NCBI GenBank assembly: GCA_013297625.1
Contig: JAAFHT010000017.1
Location: 1-33,374 of the forward strand
Direction: 5' to 3'
DNA length: 33,374 nt
Origin: Actinomycetota bacterium
Lineage (GTDB): Bacteria; Actinomycetota; Actinomycetes; Actinomycetales; Microbacteriaceae
Position numbers and translations under genes: made by a program. Positions 7,225 through 16,933 of the stretch are shown piece by piece. The notes under the pieces are model-generated. The model saw only the letters and a program-made list of their open reading frames with translations. It did no database searches and was not told the origin of the DNA. Each line of letters opens with the position of its first letter. Positions within the stretch are counted from its first letter, which is position 1.

Positions 7225-7983
7225 ATGGCGCACTTCTACCTCGACGACTCACTCGACGCGCAACTGACGACCGCCGAGGGGGCGGTAGCGACGACCGTCG
7301 TGCACCTGCGCGGCCCGGACGCGCGGCACGCGGCCACGGTCGCGCGCGTGCGGGTGGGTGAGCTCCTTCGGCTGGGCGACGGCGCGGGGTTGGTGGTGCA
7401 TGGTGTCGTTGCCGCGGTTGAGCCGGGCGACGTGGCGCTCGCCGTCGAGCGAGTCGAGCGGTATGAGCGGCCGCGGCCGGGCATCCACCTCGTCCAGGCT
7501 CTCGCCAAGGGCGATCGTGACGAACTCGCGGTGCAGGCCGCCACAGAACTCGATGTCGATGGCGTGATTCCGTGGCAAGCGGCGCGCAGCGTCTCGCGAT
7601 GGGATGCCGCCAAGGCCGTCAAGAACCGTGACCGCTGGCAGACGATCGCGCGCGAAGCGACGAAGCAATCGATGCGCGCGTGGATGCCCGTCATCGAGCC
7701 CCTCGCAACGACTGCCCAGCTCGTGGCGCGCGCCGCCGAGTCGACCGTGCTCGTGCTCGACCCCACGGCCGAGCACGCCCTCACAGCCCTCACGGCGCCC
7801 GACCTCGGACACGGCGACGTGCTGCTCGTCGTGGGCCCCGAGGGCGGCATCGCCCCGGAAGAACGGGATGCCCTGGTCGCCGCCGGAGCACGCTGCGTGC
7901 GCCTCGGCACGAGTGTCTTGCGCACCTCGACCGCGGGCCCCGCCGCCATCGCGGTGCTGTCGGGAACGCTCCGGCGCTGGTAA
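7225..7983 (+). CDS. rsmE: 16S rRNA (uracil(1498)-N3)-methyltransferase RsmE
   Basis: Methylates N3 of U1498 in 16S rRNA of the 30S subunit, using SAM. The 252-aa product has an N-terminal PUA-like domain (about 1-72, including HLRGPDARHAATVARVRVGE) and a C-terminal SPOUT (alpha/beta-knot) methyltransferase domain. The latter has HLVQALAKGDRDELAVQAATELDVDGVIPWQAARS and the knot motifs VVGPEGGIAPEE (about 207-218) and RLGTSVLRTSTAG (about 231-243), where SAM binds. The length is typical. The ATG lies 2 nt after the dnaJ stop, so translation is probably coupled to dnaJ. The hrcA-dnaJ-rsmE order is conserved across Gram-positive bacteria. Confidence 0.95.
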   Translation: MAHFYLDDSLDAQLTTAEGAVATTVVHLRGPDARHAATVARVRVGELLRLGDGAGLVVHGVVAAVEPGDVALAVERVERYERPRPGIHLVQALAKGDRDELAVQAATELDVDGVIPWQAARSVSRWDAAKAVKNRDRWQTIAREATKQSMRAWMPVIEPLATTAQLVARAAESTVLVLDPTAEHALTALTAPDLGHGDVLLVVGPEGGIAPEERDALVAAGARCVRLGTSVLRTSTAGPAAIAVLSGTLRRW

Positions 7984-8015
7984 GCATCGCCGGGCGCTTG
8001 GTCAGGGCCGCGCTC

Positions 8016-8021
8016 TAGACT
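8016..8021 (+). promoter_or_regulatory. -10 box directly before the HIT-protein gene
   Basis: TAGACT at 8016-8021 ends 6 nt before the ATG at 8028, and no Shine-Dalgarno is present. This suggests an internal promoter giving a leaderless mRNA for HIT-phoH-ybeY-corC-era, in addition to read-through from hrcA. Confidence 0.5.
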
Positions 8022-8027
8022 GGAACC

Positions 8028-8381
8028 ATGAGCAGCGCAGAGCCCACGATCTTCGAGCGCATCATCGCGCGCGAGATTCCGGCCGACATCGTGCATGAAA
8101 CCGACGCGATCATCGCGTTTCGCGACATCGCCCCGAAGGCGCCCGTGCACCTGCTCGTCGTGCCCAAGACCTCGCGCTACCGCGATGTTGCCGAGCTCGC
8201 TGCGGGCGACCCGGCGCTCCTCGCCGAGGTTGTTGCCACGGCCCAGTTGCTCGCCACCGAGCACGCCGACGGGCACTTCCGGCTCATCTTCAATACCGGC
8301 GCGAACGCCGGCCAGACCGTCTTCCACGTGCACGCCCACGTGCTTGCCGGAGGACTAACCGAGGGATCCCTTGCCCACTGA
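8028..8381 (+). CDS. HIT-domain protein (HinT-like purine phosphoramidase)
   Basis: A 117-aa histidine-triad protein. It begins TIFERIIAREIPADIVHETD, the usual HinT N-terminus (which normally carries a Cys: 'IFCKIIxGEIP'). The C-terminus has the triad HVHAHVLAG (about 99-107), matching HxHxHxx with the central His as nucleophile. HinT-type enzymes hydrolyse adenosine 5'-phosphoramidates; here the physiological substrate is unknown. The length fits the family. The 3' end overlaps phoH by 11 bp. The HIT-phoH-ybeY order is a conserved actinobacterial cluster. Confidence 0.92.
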   Translation: MSSAEPTIFERIIAREIPADIVHETDAIIAFRDIAPKAPVHLLVVPKTSRYRDVAELAAGDPALLAEVVATAQLLATEHADGHFRLIFNTGANAGQTVFHVHAHVLAGGLTEGSLAH

Positions 8382-9486
8382 CGATTCTGCGCGCGAGACG
8401 CGCGCCCGCGAACAACTCAACGTCGACGGCGTCGCGATGGTTCGACTGCTCGGCCCCCACGATCGCTTGCTGAGCACGGTCGAAAAGCAGTACCCGCTCG
8501 TTGACGTGCACGTGCGCGGCAACCAGATCACGCTCGAGGGCGACCCCGCGCAGGTGGCCGCAGCTCGTCGACTCGTCGATGAGCTGCTCGTGATGGTTCG
8601 CGGCGGCCACGACCTGGGCGAGACCGAAGTGACGAGCTCGGCCCGCATTCTCGAGCAGGGAGCCGGCAGCCCCGCTGAGGTGCTCAGTCAGGCCATTCTG
8701 ACGAGCCGCGGCAAGAGCATCCGCCCCAAGACGCTCGGCCAGAAGTCGTACGTCGACGCGATCGATGACCACACGATCGTGTTCGGTATCGGCCCCGCCG
8801 GAACCGGCAAGACATACCTCGCGATGGCCAAGGCCGTGCAAGCGCTCACCCGCAAAGAGGTTGACCGCATCATCTTGACGCGCCCCGCTGTCGAGGCCGG
8901 CGAACGACTGGGGTTCTTGCCCGGCACGCTCACCGACAAGATCGACCCGTACTTGCGGCCGCTCTATGACGCGCTTAACGAGATGATGGACCCAGAACTC
9001 GTGCCCAAGTTGCTCGCGAGTGGCGTGGTCGAAGTGGCTCCGCTCGCGTACATGCGCGGCCGCACGCTCAACAACGCCTTCATCGTGCTCGACGAAGCGC
9101 AGAACACGAGCCCCGAGCAAATGAAGATGTTCCTGACCCGCCTCGGTTTCGGCTCGAAGATCGTCGTGACGGGTGACATCACCCAGATCGACCTGCCCAC
9201 CGGCGCGAGTGGCCTGCAGCTCGTCACGCGCGTGCTCGATGGCATCGACGACATTCACTTTGCACGGTTGACCTCTGACGACGTCGTGCGGCACTCGCTC
9301 GTGGGCCGCATCGTTGACGCGTACACCAAGTACGACGCCGAGAAGCAGGCGCAGCAGTACGCGCGTGAGAACGGGCTGCCTGATCCCCTCGAGGGTGCGA
9401 ACCGCGAGGATCGCCGCCGCGGACTGCAGGGCACGCCGCGCGATCGTGCGACGAGACGCCCGCGACCCGGAGCGGGAGGGCGCTGA
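8371..9486 (+). CDS. phoH: PhoH family P-loop ATPase
   Basis: A 371-aa PhoH-like protein with an N-terminal KH-like region (about 15-75, RLLGPHDRLLSTVEKQYPLVDVHVRG). The ATPase core has Walker A GPAGTGKT (141-148), RPAVEAGERLGFLPG, and Walker B IVLDEAQN (238-245), followed by a motif with VTGDITQIDLP. The C-terminal tail (about 330-371) is basic and probably disordered. PhoH proteins are linked genetically to YbeY and RNA metabolism, but the substrate is not established. The start is a TTG at 8371 inside the 3' end of the HIT gene. The alternative, a later in-frame start, would trim the variable N-terminus, so the exact start is uncertain. Two nt separate its stop from ybeY. Confidence 0.93.
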   Translation: MPTDDSARETRAREQLNVDGVAMVRLLGPHDRLLSTVEKQYPLVDVHVRGNQITLEGDPAQVAAARRLVDELLVMVRGGHDLGETEVTSSARILEQGAGSPAEVLSQAILTSRGKSIRPKTLGQKSYVDAIDDHTIVFGIGPAGTGKTYLAMAKAVQALTRKEVDRIILTRPAVEAGERLGFLPGTLTDKIDPYLRPLYDALNEMMDPELVPKLLASGVVEVAPLAYMRGRTLNNAFIVLDEAQNTSPEQMKMFLTRLGFGSKIVVTGDITQIDLPTGASGLQLVTRVLDGIDDIHFARLTSDDVVRHSLVGRIVDAYTKYDAEKQAQQYARENGLPDPLEGANREDRRRGLQGTPRDRATRRPRPGAGGR

Positions 9487-9488
9487 AC

Positions 9489-9956
9489 ATGGCCGTTGAG
9501 ATCAACAACGAGTCGGGCATCCCCGTTGACGAATCGGGCCTGCAGCGGCTCGCCCTGCACGCCTTCGAGCACCTGAACGTGCACCGCGACGCCGAGCTCG
9601 CCATCGTGCTCGTCGACGAGGCCGCCATTGAGCAGTTGCACGTCCAGTGGATGGACGAGCCCGGCCCCACCGACGTTCTGAGCTTTCCGATGGACGAGCT
9701 GCGCCCGGGTAGCGACGACGAGCCCACCCCACCGGGGCTTCTCGGTGACATCGTGCTGTGCCCGCAAGTCGCCATTCAGCAGGCTGAGGCGGCCGGCCAC
9801 TCGACCCATGACGAATTGCTGCTGCTGACGACCCACGGCATTTTGCACCTGCTGGGCTTCGACCACGCCGAGCCAGACGAAGAGAAAGAGATGTTCGGCA
9901 TTCAGCGCGACATTCTCGTGAGCTTCACGCTGGCCGAGCGGGGTCGTTCGCGATGA
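9489..9956 (+). CDS. ybeY: Endoribonuclease YbeY (rRNA maturation factor)
   Basis: A single-strand-specific metallo-endoribonuclease involved in 16S rRNA 3'-end maturation and ribosome quality control. The 155-aa product has the diagnostic zinc motif HGILHLLGFDH with ligands His116, His120 and His126, the preceding STHDELLLLTTHG, and the PTDVLSFPMDE segment (60-70) conserved in the family. Length and layout are standard. The ATG is 2 nt after the phoH stop, and the 3' end overlaps the CBS-domain gene by 4 bp (ATGA), so this is a tightly packed operon. Confidence 0.96.
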   Translation: MAVEINNESGIPVDESGLQRLALHAFEHLNVHRDAELAIVLVDEAAIEQLHVQWMDEPGPTDVLSFPMDELRPGSDDEPTPPGLLGDIVLCPQVAIQQAEAAGHSTHDELLLLTTHGILHLLGFDHAEPDEEKEMFGIQRDILVSFTLAERGRSR

Positions 9957-11266
9957 CCGCAGCCCTGCTGTTCTTCGTCGCGGCTGGCCTCTTGGTCGCG
10001 ATCGGCGGTCTTCTGGCCTCGATCGACGCTGCGCTCGGCGTCGTGAGCCGCGCTGAGCTCGTCGACATTGCCGCGAGTCGCTCGAAGCCTGCGCGGTTGC
10101 AGGCCGTTGCGGCCGACGTGGGTGCCCACGTCAACGCTCTCAACTTCTTGCGTATCGTCGCCGAAACCATTGCCGCCGTGCTCGTCACGATCGGCTTCGC
10201 GACGATCATTGCCGAATGGTGGTGGGTGCTGCTGATCAGTGCCGGCATCATGATCGGCGTCTCGTTCATTCTCGTCGGCTCGAGCCCGCGCTCCGTGGGC
10301 CGTGCCCACCCGCGCGGCATGATCGGCACATTCGACTGGCTCATTCGCGGCGTGCGGTTGCTGACCGGCCCGCTAGCCGATGCCCTCGTCGTGATCGGCA
10401 ATCGCGTCACGCCCGGGCGCCCCTCGAGCGCGAGCTTCTCGAGCGAAGAGCAATTGCTCAACATGGTCGACGAGGCCACCGAACTCGACGTGCTCGAAGA
10501 AGAAGATCGCGAACTCATCCACTCGATCTTCGAGTTCAACGACACGATCGTGCGTGAGGTCATGGTGCCGCGCACCGACATGATCGTGCTCGAGCAGGGC
10601 GCCACCGTGGCCGAGGCGATGACGCTGTTTCTCAGCCGGGGCGTATCGCGCGTGCCGGTCGTGGGCGAGAGCGCCGATGAGGTGCTGGGCGTGGTCTACC
10701 TGCGCGACGCATCCCGCCTCACGTTCGAGAAGCCGAAGCAAGCTGCCACGGCGCTCATTGACGAGCTTGTGAAGCCGGCGCTCTTTGTTCCCGAGTCGAA
10801 GAAGGCCGACGACGCGTTGCGGCAATTGCAGCTCGAGTCGAACCACCTCGCTCTCGTGGTCGACGAGTACGGCGGCATCGCGGGCCTCGTGACGATGGAA
10901 GACCTCATTGAAGAGCTCGTGGGCGAGATCGTTGACGAATACGACCGCGAGACGGCCGACAGCGAGCAGCTCGGCGAGAACAGCTTTCGCGTGAGTGCGC
11001 GCATGCCCATTGACGAGCTCGGCGACCTCTTCGGCATCGAGCTTGATGACGACGAAGTCGATTCGGTCGGCGGCTTGCTCGCCAAACACCTGGGGCGCTT
11101 GCCTGTGGCCGGGTCGACCGTCACGGTCGACGGCCTCAATCTCACGGCAGAGCGCACCGAAGGGCGACGCAAGCGCGTCGTCACGGTGCTCGTTGAGGCC
11201 GATCAGGCCTTGCTGGATGCTCGCGCCGCCTTTGCCACCGACCGCGACCGAGACGAGCCAGAGTGA
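9953..11266 (+). CDS. CNNM/CorC-type CBS-pair membrane protein (hemolysin family)
   Basis: A 437-aa integral membrane protein. The N-terminal CNNM/DUF21 domain has hydrophobic segments at about 1-28, 62-85 and 88-106. A linker with SEEQLLNMVDEATELDVLEEEDRELIHSIFEFND follows, then two CBS repeats (about 200-255, beginning VREVMVPRTDMIVLEQG, and 265-325 with VVDEYGGIAGLVTMEDLIEELVGEI), and a C-terminal CorC_HlyC domain (about 345-425). Relatives act in Mg2+/Co2+ efflux or homeostasis; older annotations say 'hemolysin'. The membrane domain is shorter than the usual 180-190 residues and weakly conserved, as in the actinobacterial ybeY-era-linked group. It overlaps ybeY and era by 4 bp each, so it is cotranscribed with them. 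Confidence 0.9.
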   Translation: MTAALLFFVAAGLLVAIGGLLASIDAALGVVSRAELVDIAASRSKPARLQAVAADVGAHVNALNFLRIVAETIAAVLVTIGFATIIAEWWWVLLISAGIMIGVSFILVGSSPRSVGRAHPRGMIGTFDWLIRGVRLLTGPLADALVVIGNRVTPGRPSSASFSSEEQLLNMVDEATELDVLEEEDRELIHSIFEFNDTIVREVMVPRTDMIVLEQGATVAEAMTLFLSRGVSRVPVVGESADEVLGVVYLRDASRLTFEKPKQAATALIDELVKPALFVPESKKADDALRQLQLESNHLALVVDEYGGIAGLVTMEDLIEELVGEIVDEYDRETADSEQLGENSFRVSARMPIDELGDLFGIELDDDEVDSVGGLLAKHLGRLPVAGSTVTVDGLNLTAERTEGRRKRVVTVLVEADQALLDARAAFATDRDRDEPE

Positions 11267-12195
11267 GCGACCGCAAGCCGCGCGGCGGCGCCGCAACTCC
11301 CGACGAGCCCACGTTTCGGGCCGGATTCGTGACCTTCGTCGGTCGCCCCAACGTCGGCAAGTCGACCCTCACGAACGCACTCGTCGGCGAGAAGGTGGCC
11401 ATCACGAGTTCAAAGCCGCAGACCACGCGCCGCGCGATTCGCGGCATCGTGCACCGCGCATCCGGCCAGTTGATCGTCGTCGACACGCCCGGCATGCACC
11501 GCCCGCGCACGCTGCTCGGTGAGCGCCTCAACGCCGTCGTGCAAGACACTCTCGGCGACGTCGATGTCATCGGCTTCTGCGTTCCCGCCAATGAGCCCAT
11601 CGGGCCGGGCGACCGCTTCATCAACGAGCAACTCGACAACTTTCCGCGCACGCGCAAGATCGCAATCGTGACGAAGACCGACGCCGCCGGCTCGACGAAG
11701 GTGGCCGAGCAGTTGCTCGCCGTGTCTGAACTGCGCGAGTGGGATCTCGTGATTCCGCTCTCGGCCGTCACGGGGGAGCAGGTCGACCTCTTGGCCGAGC
11801 AGGTGATCGCGCTCATGCCCGAGTCGCCGGCTCTCTACGACGACGATGCCGTGACCGACGAGTCGACGACCGACCGCGTTGCCGAACTCATTCGTGAGGC
11901 CGCGCTCGAGGGCGTGAGCGACGAGCTGCCGCACTCGCTCGCCGTGACGATCGATGAGATGGCCGAGCGCTCGCCCGGCGGCGTTTTCGATATCTTCGCC
12001 AACGTCTTTGTCGAGCGCGACAGCCAAAAGGGCATCATCATCGGCCACAAAGGCTCGCGCTTGACCGAGGTCGGCACGCGCGCGCGCCTCGAGATCGAGG
12101 AGCTGCTCGGCCGCCGCGTGTACCTCAAGCTGCACGTCAAGGTCGCGAAAGAGTGGCAGCGCGACCCGAAGCAGCTCGGCAAGCTCGGGTTCTAG
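11263..12195 (+). CDS. era: GTPase Era
   Basis: An essential GTPase that binds 16S rRNA near its 3' end and licenses 30S assembly. The 310-aa product has G1 GRPNVGKS (27-34), the G2 region KPQTTRRAIRG (51-61), G3 DTPG (74-77) and G4 TKTD (137-140, with Thr where many Era have Asn; this is common in actinobacteria). It ends with a C-terminal KH RNA-binding domain with KGIIIGHKGSRLTEVG (about 255-270) and the ending VKVAKEWQRDPKQLGKLGF. The start is GTG at 11263 overlapping the previous stop (GTGA). It is the last gene of the block; a convergent response-regulator gene follows after 19 bp. Confidence 0.97.
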   Translation: MSDRKPRGGAATPDEPTFRAGFVTFVGRPNVGKSTLTNALVGEKVAITSSKPQTTRRAIRGIVHRASGQLIVVDTPGMHRPRTLLGERLNAVVQDTLGDVDVIGFCVPANEPIGPGDRFINEQLDNFPRTRKIAIVTKTDAAGSTKVAEQLLAVSELREWDLVIPLSAVTGEQVDLLAEQVIALMPESPALYDDDAVTDESTTDRVAELIREAALEGVSDELPHSLAVTIDEMAERSPGGVFDIFANVFVERDSQKGIIIGHKGSRLTEVGTRARLEIEELLGRRVYLKLHVKVAKEWQRDPKQLGKLGF

Positions 12196-12214
12196 GCGGC
12201 CCTCATGGCGCTGC

Positions 12215-12916
12215 TCAGCGGCGGGGCAGCAGACCGTGGTCGTGGGCGTAGAGCACGACCTGCACGCGGTCGCGCAGGCTGAGCTTGGCGAGAATCTTGC
12301 CGACGTGCGACTTCACGGTTGCCTCGGCCACAAACTCGCGCGCGGCGATCTCGGCATTGCTCAAGCCCTCGGCGACGGCGGCGAAGATCTCGCGCTCGCG
12401 TTTGCTGAGGTCGGGGAGCGCCGCGTCACGCGCCGCCGCGAGTTCGGCGGGCGTGCTGGTGCGGCGAGCATCCCGAGCCGGCCCGACATGGGCGAGCAGG
12501 TCGGTGATCGCACCGGGCGCGACGACTGCGTGCCCACCGTGCACCGCGCGGATGGCGGCGAGCAAGAACTCGGGCTCGGCATCCTTGAGCAAGAAACCGC
12601 TCGCCCCCGCGCGAATCGCCCGCAGCGCTGCATCGTCGAGGTCAAAGGTCGTGAGCACGATGACGCGCGGTGGCGTGCGCCCCGCGTCCGTGGCTGATCG
12701 CAGGATGCCCGCCGTTCCCGCGATGCCGTCGGCCCGCGGCATCCGGATGTCCATGAGCACCACGTCGGGCAGCACCTCGTCGGCGACGAGCAAGGCCTCG
12801 CCCCCGTCGCCGGCCTCGCCGACCACCGTCAGGTCAGCCTGCGAGTCGATAAGCATGCGCATCCCGCGCCGGAAGAGCGGCTGATCGTCGACGAGCAGCA
12901 CCCGAATGGTGGTCAC
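12215..12916 (-). CDS. NarL/LuxR-type response regulator
   Basis: A 233-aa two-component regulator. The receiver domain (about 3-125) has the acidic pair Asp10-Asp11 (VLLVDDQPLFRRGMR), the phospho-acceptor Asp56 in VVLMDIRMPRADG, the conserved Thr in IVLTTFD and Lys in FLLKDAEP. The C-terminal LuxR/GerE helix-turn-helix (about 168-228) reads LSKREREIFAAVAEGLSNAEIAAREFVAEATVKSHVGKILAKL. I chose the GTG at 12916 because the receiver begins right there and it overlaps the kinase stop by 4 bp. Upstream in-frame sequence is kinase read in another frame. It is the cognate partner of the adjacent histidine kinase. The regulated genes are unknown; no transporter lies next to it. Confidence 0.95.
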   Translation of the reverse strand: MTTIRVLLVDDQPLFRRGMRMLIDSQADLTVVGEAGDGGEALLVADEVLPDVVLMDIRMPRADGIAGTAGILRSATDAGRTPPRVIVLTTFDLDDAALRAIRAGASGFLLKDAEPEFLLAAIRAVHGGHAVVAPGAITDLLAHVGPARDARRTSTPAELAAARDAALPDLSKREREIFAAVAEGLSNAEIAAREFVAEATVKSHVGKILAKLSLRDRVQVVLYAHDHGLLPRR

Positions 12917-14139
12917 GCGAGCACCCCGGCCAGCTCGACCTCGAGCGGCAGGCGCGCCCGCACCCGGAACACCGCGCCCTCGTGCACGCTCAACTCGCCA
13001 CCGGCGAGGGATGCCCGCTCGCGCATCCCGTCGATGCCGTGCCCGCGCTCGCCCTCCGCAGCGGCGCCGCTCGCGATGTTGGTCACGACGAGGTCGACGG
13101 CCTGGTCGCCCCACTCCAGCTCGAGCGTCGCGGCGCCATCGCCATGCCGCAACGCGTTCGTGAGCGACTCTTGCACGATGCGGTAGAGCGCGAGCTCACG
13201 CGTCTCGCTCAGGCGCCCGCGGTCGCCGAACTCGCGCACCTCGAGCGTGAGGCCCGAGTCGCGCATCGACTGCAGCAGAGCGTCGAGGTCAGCCAGCCCC
13301 GGCTGCGGCCCGGCCTCTTGCGTGTGCCGCAGCTCGGTGAGCAACACCCGCACGTCGCCGAGGGCATCCCGCGCGGTCTGCGCGATCGTCTCGAAGGCAT
13401 CGGCCGCCGCGGGGGAGTCGCCCGCCGTCGCGTACCGTGCCCCATCAGCCTGCGCGATGACGACCGTGAGCGAGTGGGCAACGATGTCGTGCACGTCGCG
13501 AGCGACCCGCGTGCGCTCGGCTTCGAGGTCGGCGCGCGTGAGGGCAGCATCGCGCTGCGTGCTGACTGTTGCGACGGCCGCGCTGAGCTGACGGCGGTTC
13601 CGGATGCTGCGCACGAGCTCGCCGAGCACCCATGGCAGTAGCGCCAATAGCGGCCAGATCATCCACATGAGCACTTGGGCAACGAGAGCCACGAACCGCA
13701 CGCCTGAGACATCTGCGCCACCGAACAGGATCATCATCGCGATGCTGACCGCGACGAGAATCGAGACCACCAAAGAGACGCGTCGGGCCAATGTCGACCC
13801 GTACGCAGCCCCGCCGAACACGATGACCGCTGCGCCCAGGAGGATGAGCGGCGATGAGGACGCGCCATATTGGACGCCCGCCAGGATGGCAAGGACGGTG
13901 CCAAGTGCCGCGGCGAGCAGCCCTATTTGGGCCAAATCAGATCGCACGCGATGCAGAGCGACACCGGCACCGACGACGAGCGCGATGCCCACGTTGACCA
14001 TCGCGCCAAGAACGCCACCCCACCACTGCTGATTGAGCAGCACCGCGAGCGCGAGCCACGAGCCGAGAGCAATCTCGATCGGGAAGAGAATGCGCGCGCG
14101 GCGCTCGGGCGTGAACCAGGCAAGGGCTGAATCGAACAT
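12913..14139 (-). CDS. Sensor histidine kinase, HisKA_3 (NarL/DesK) class
   Basis: A 408-aa membrane kinase. The N-terminal half (about 20-172) contains six hydrophobic segments with almost no extracytoplasmic loops, so it probably senses a membrane or intramembrane signal. The dimerisation/phospho-acceptor helix is TRVARDVHDIVAHSLTVVIAQ with His217, of the HisKA_3 type. The HATPase domain has LYRIVQESLTNALRHGDG (N box) and GHGIDGMRERASLAGGEL (G box) near the C-terminus. I prefer the ATG at 14139 over one 78 nt upstream, because the hydrophobic domain starts soon after and the extra residues are not conserved-looking. The architecture resembles actinobacterial DesK-like sensors linked to envelope stress or antibiotics, but the signal is unknown. 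Confidence 0.92.
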   Translation of the reverse strand: MFDSALAWFTPERRARILFPIEIALGSWLALAVLLNQQWWGGVLGAMVNVGIALVVGAGVALHRVRSDLAQIGLLAAALGTVLAILAGVQYGASSSPLILLGAAVIVFGGAAYGSTLARRVSLVVSILVAVSIAMMILFGGADVSGVRFVALVAQVLMWMIWPLLALLPWVLGELVRSIRNRRQLSAAVATVSTQRDAALTRADLEAERTRVARDVHDIVAHSLTVVIAQADGARYATAGDSPAAADAFETIAQTARDALGDVRVLLTELRHTQEAGPQPGLADLDALLQSMRDSGLTLEVREFGDRGRLSETRELALYRIVQESLTNALRHGDGAATLELEWGDQAVDLVVTNIASGAAAEGERGHGIDGMRERASLAGGELSVHEGAVFRVRARLPLEVELAGVLA

Positions 14140-14276
14140 GTCCGCCACGGTACGGGGCGCGCGGCCTGCAGCCGAGCAAAACTCGCGCGGCTCACTCCAG
14201 CGGATGACCCTTTTCATCCGAAAGGCTGAGGGAGCAGCATCCCGAACCGCATTCGCGCGCTCGCAGAACGCGGGTG

Positions 14277-14282
14277 TACCCT
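14277..14282 (+). promoter_or_regulatory. -10 box of the leuA leader transcript
   Basis: TACCCT at 14277-14282 ends 6 nt before the GTG of the leader peptide, fitting the TANNNT box of a leaderless actinobacterial mRNA. A clear -35 box is not visible. The rest of the 14140-14276 gap shows nothing I can name. Confidence 0.5.
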
Positions 14283-14288
14283 GAAACC

Positions 14289-14314
14289 GTGTTCGGCCAG
14301 CTCCTTCTTCGCTG

Positions 14315-14330
<16 letters not shown>
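14289..14330 (+). CDS. leuA leader peptide with three consecutive Leu codons
   Basis: A 13-codon ORF read as M(V)-F-G-Q-L-L-L-R-C-R-D-E-A then TAG. Codons 5-7 are CTC, CTT, CTT; CTT is rare in this GC-rich genome, so the triplet would be sensitive to charged tRNA-Leu supply. The ORF ends inside the loop region of the downstream inverted repeats. A leader peptide rich in leucine codons in front of the leucine-biosynthesis gene is the classical attenuation arrangement, and it is known for actinobacterial leuA. It lacks a Shine-Dalgarno and probably starts at the transcript's first nucleotides. Confidence 0.75.
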
Positions 14331-16163
<1,833 letters not shown>

Positions 16164-16166
16164 GCG

Positions 16167-16913
16167 TTACTCGGCAGTCGCCGCCCACTCGGCGAACCGG
16201 ATGCCCGGCCCGGGCACTCCGGTCGTGTGCAGCCCTGCCCGGTAGGCGCCGACGAGCTTTCCGGGCGCGTGCCACTCGACGACGCGGCGCGCCGCGGCCT
16301 CGGGTGTGGCGCCGCGCGCCACAAGCCACTGCCGAGCGAGTTCGGCCATGGGTAGCGACTCGGGGCCGCCGAGGTCATCGACGCGGCCCTGCGCGGGTGC
16401 TGCCCCCACGAGCTCAACGAGTCGCGCCGCCACGGCATCGGTGCTGATCGGCTGAAACGGAACGTCGAACGTCGTCACGCGGGGCAGACGGCGTTGAGCG
16501 CGGAAGAATCCCGCGACGAAGTCGTGAAACTGGGTGGCGCGCAGAATCGTGTGCGGCAGACCCGAGTCGGCAATCAGGTGCTCGCACGCGAGCTTCGCCC
16601 GGTAGTAGCCGAGCGGCACGGCGTCGACGCCCACGATCGACAGATACACGAGGTGCTGCACGCCCTCGGTGCGGGCGGCCTGCAGCAGGTGCTGCGTGGC
16701 GCGAGCATCCGACCGCCGATTGGTCGCGAGGTGCAGCACGGTGTCGACGCCCGCGAGGGCTTCGGCGAGGCCAGTGCCCGACTGCAGGTCGGCGATCACA
16801 TGACCGGCGCCGGGCCGGCGGCTCAGGATGCGCGGCTCGACGCCCCCCGCGCGCAGGGCGTCGACGGTGGGCCGGCCCAGGGTTCCCGTGCCGCCGGTAA
16901 TCAACAGGGTCAC
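16167..16913 (-). CDS. NAD(P)-binding SDR-type protein (NmrA-like)
   Basis: A 248-aa atypical short-chain dehydrogenase/epimerase-like protein. The N-terminus LLITGGTGTLGRPTVDALR carries the TGGTGxxG nucleotide-binding loop (about 6-13), followed by VDTVLHLATN and HLVYLSIVGVD. YYRAKLACEHLI provides the Tyr-x-x-x-Lys pair, although in this subfamily catalytic competence is often lost. The best match in memory is the NmrA/TMR family of NAD(P)-binding proteins, whose members act as redox sensors or reductases of unknown substrate. The GTG at 16913 has a strong GAGGAGGA just upstream. A 20-bp gap separates it from the upstream UPF0126 gene in the same direction, so the two are probably cotranscribed. 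Confidence 0.87.
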   Translation of the reverse strand: MTLLITGGTGTLGRPTVDALRAGGVEPRILSRRPGAGHVIADLQSGTGLAEALAGVDTVLHLATNRRSDARATQHLLQAARTEGVQHLVYLSIVGVDAVPLGYYRAKLACEHLIADSGLPHTILRATQFHDFVAGFFRAQRRLPRVTTFDVPFQPISTDAVAARLVELVGAAPAQGRVDDLGGPESLPMAELARQWLVARGATPEAAARRVVEWHAPGKLVGAYRAGLHTTGVPGPGIRFAEWAATAE

Positions 16914-16933
16914 AGCAGAATCCTCCTCGTGCG

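Noticed and set aside
12906-13114. N-terminal extension of the response regulator (start at 13114)
   Set aside because: The 66 extra residues are Arg-rich and are the kinase gene read in another frame; the receiver domain begins at the GTG at 12916.
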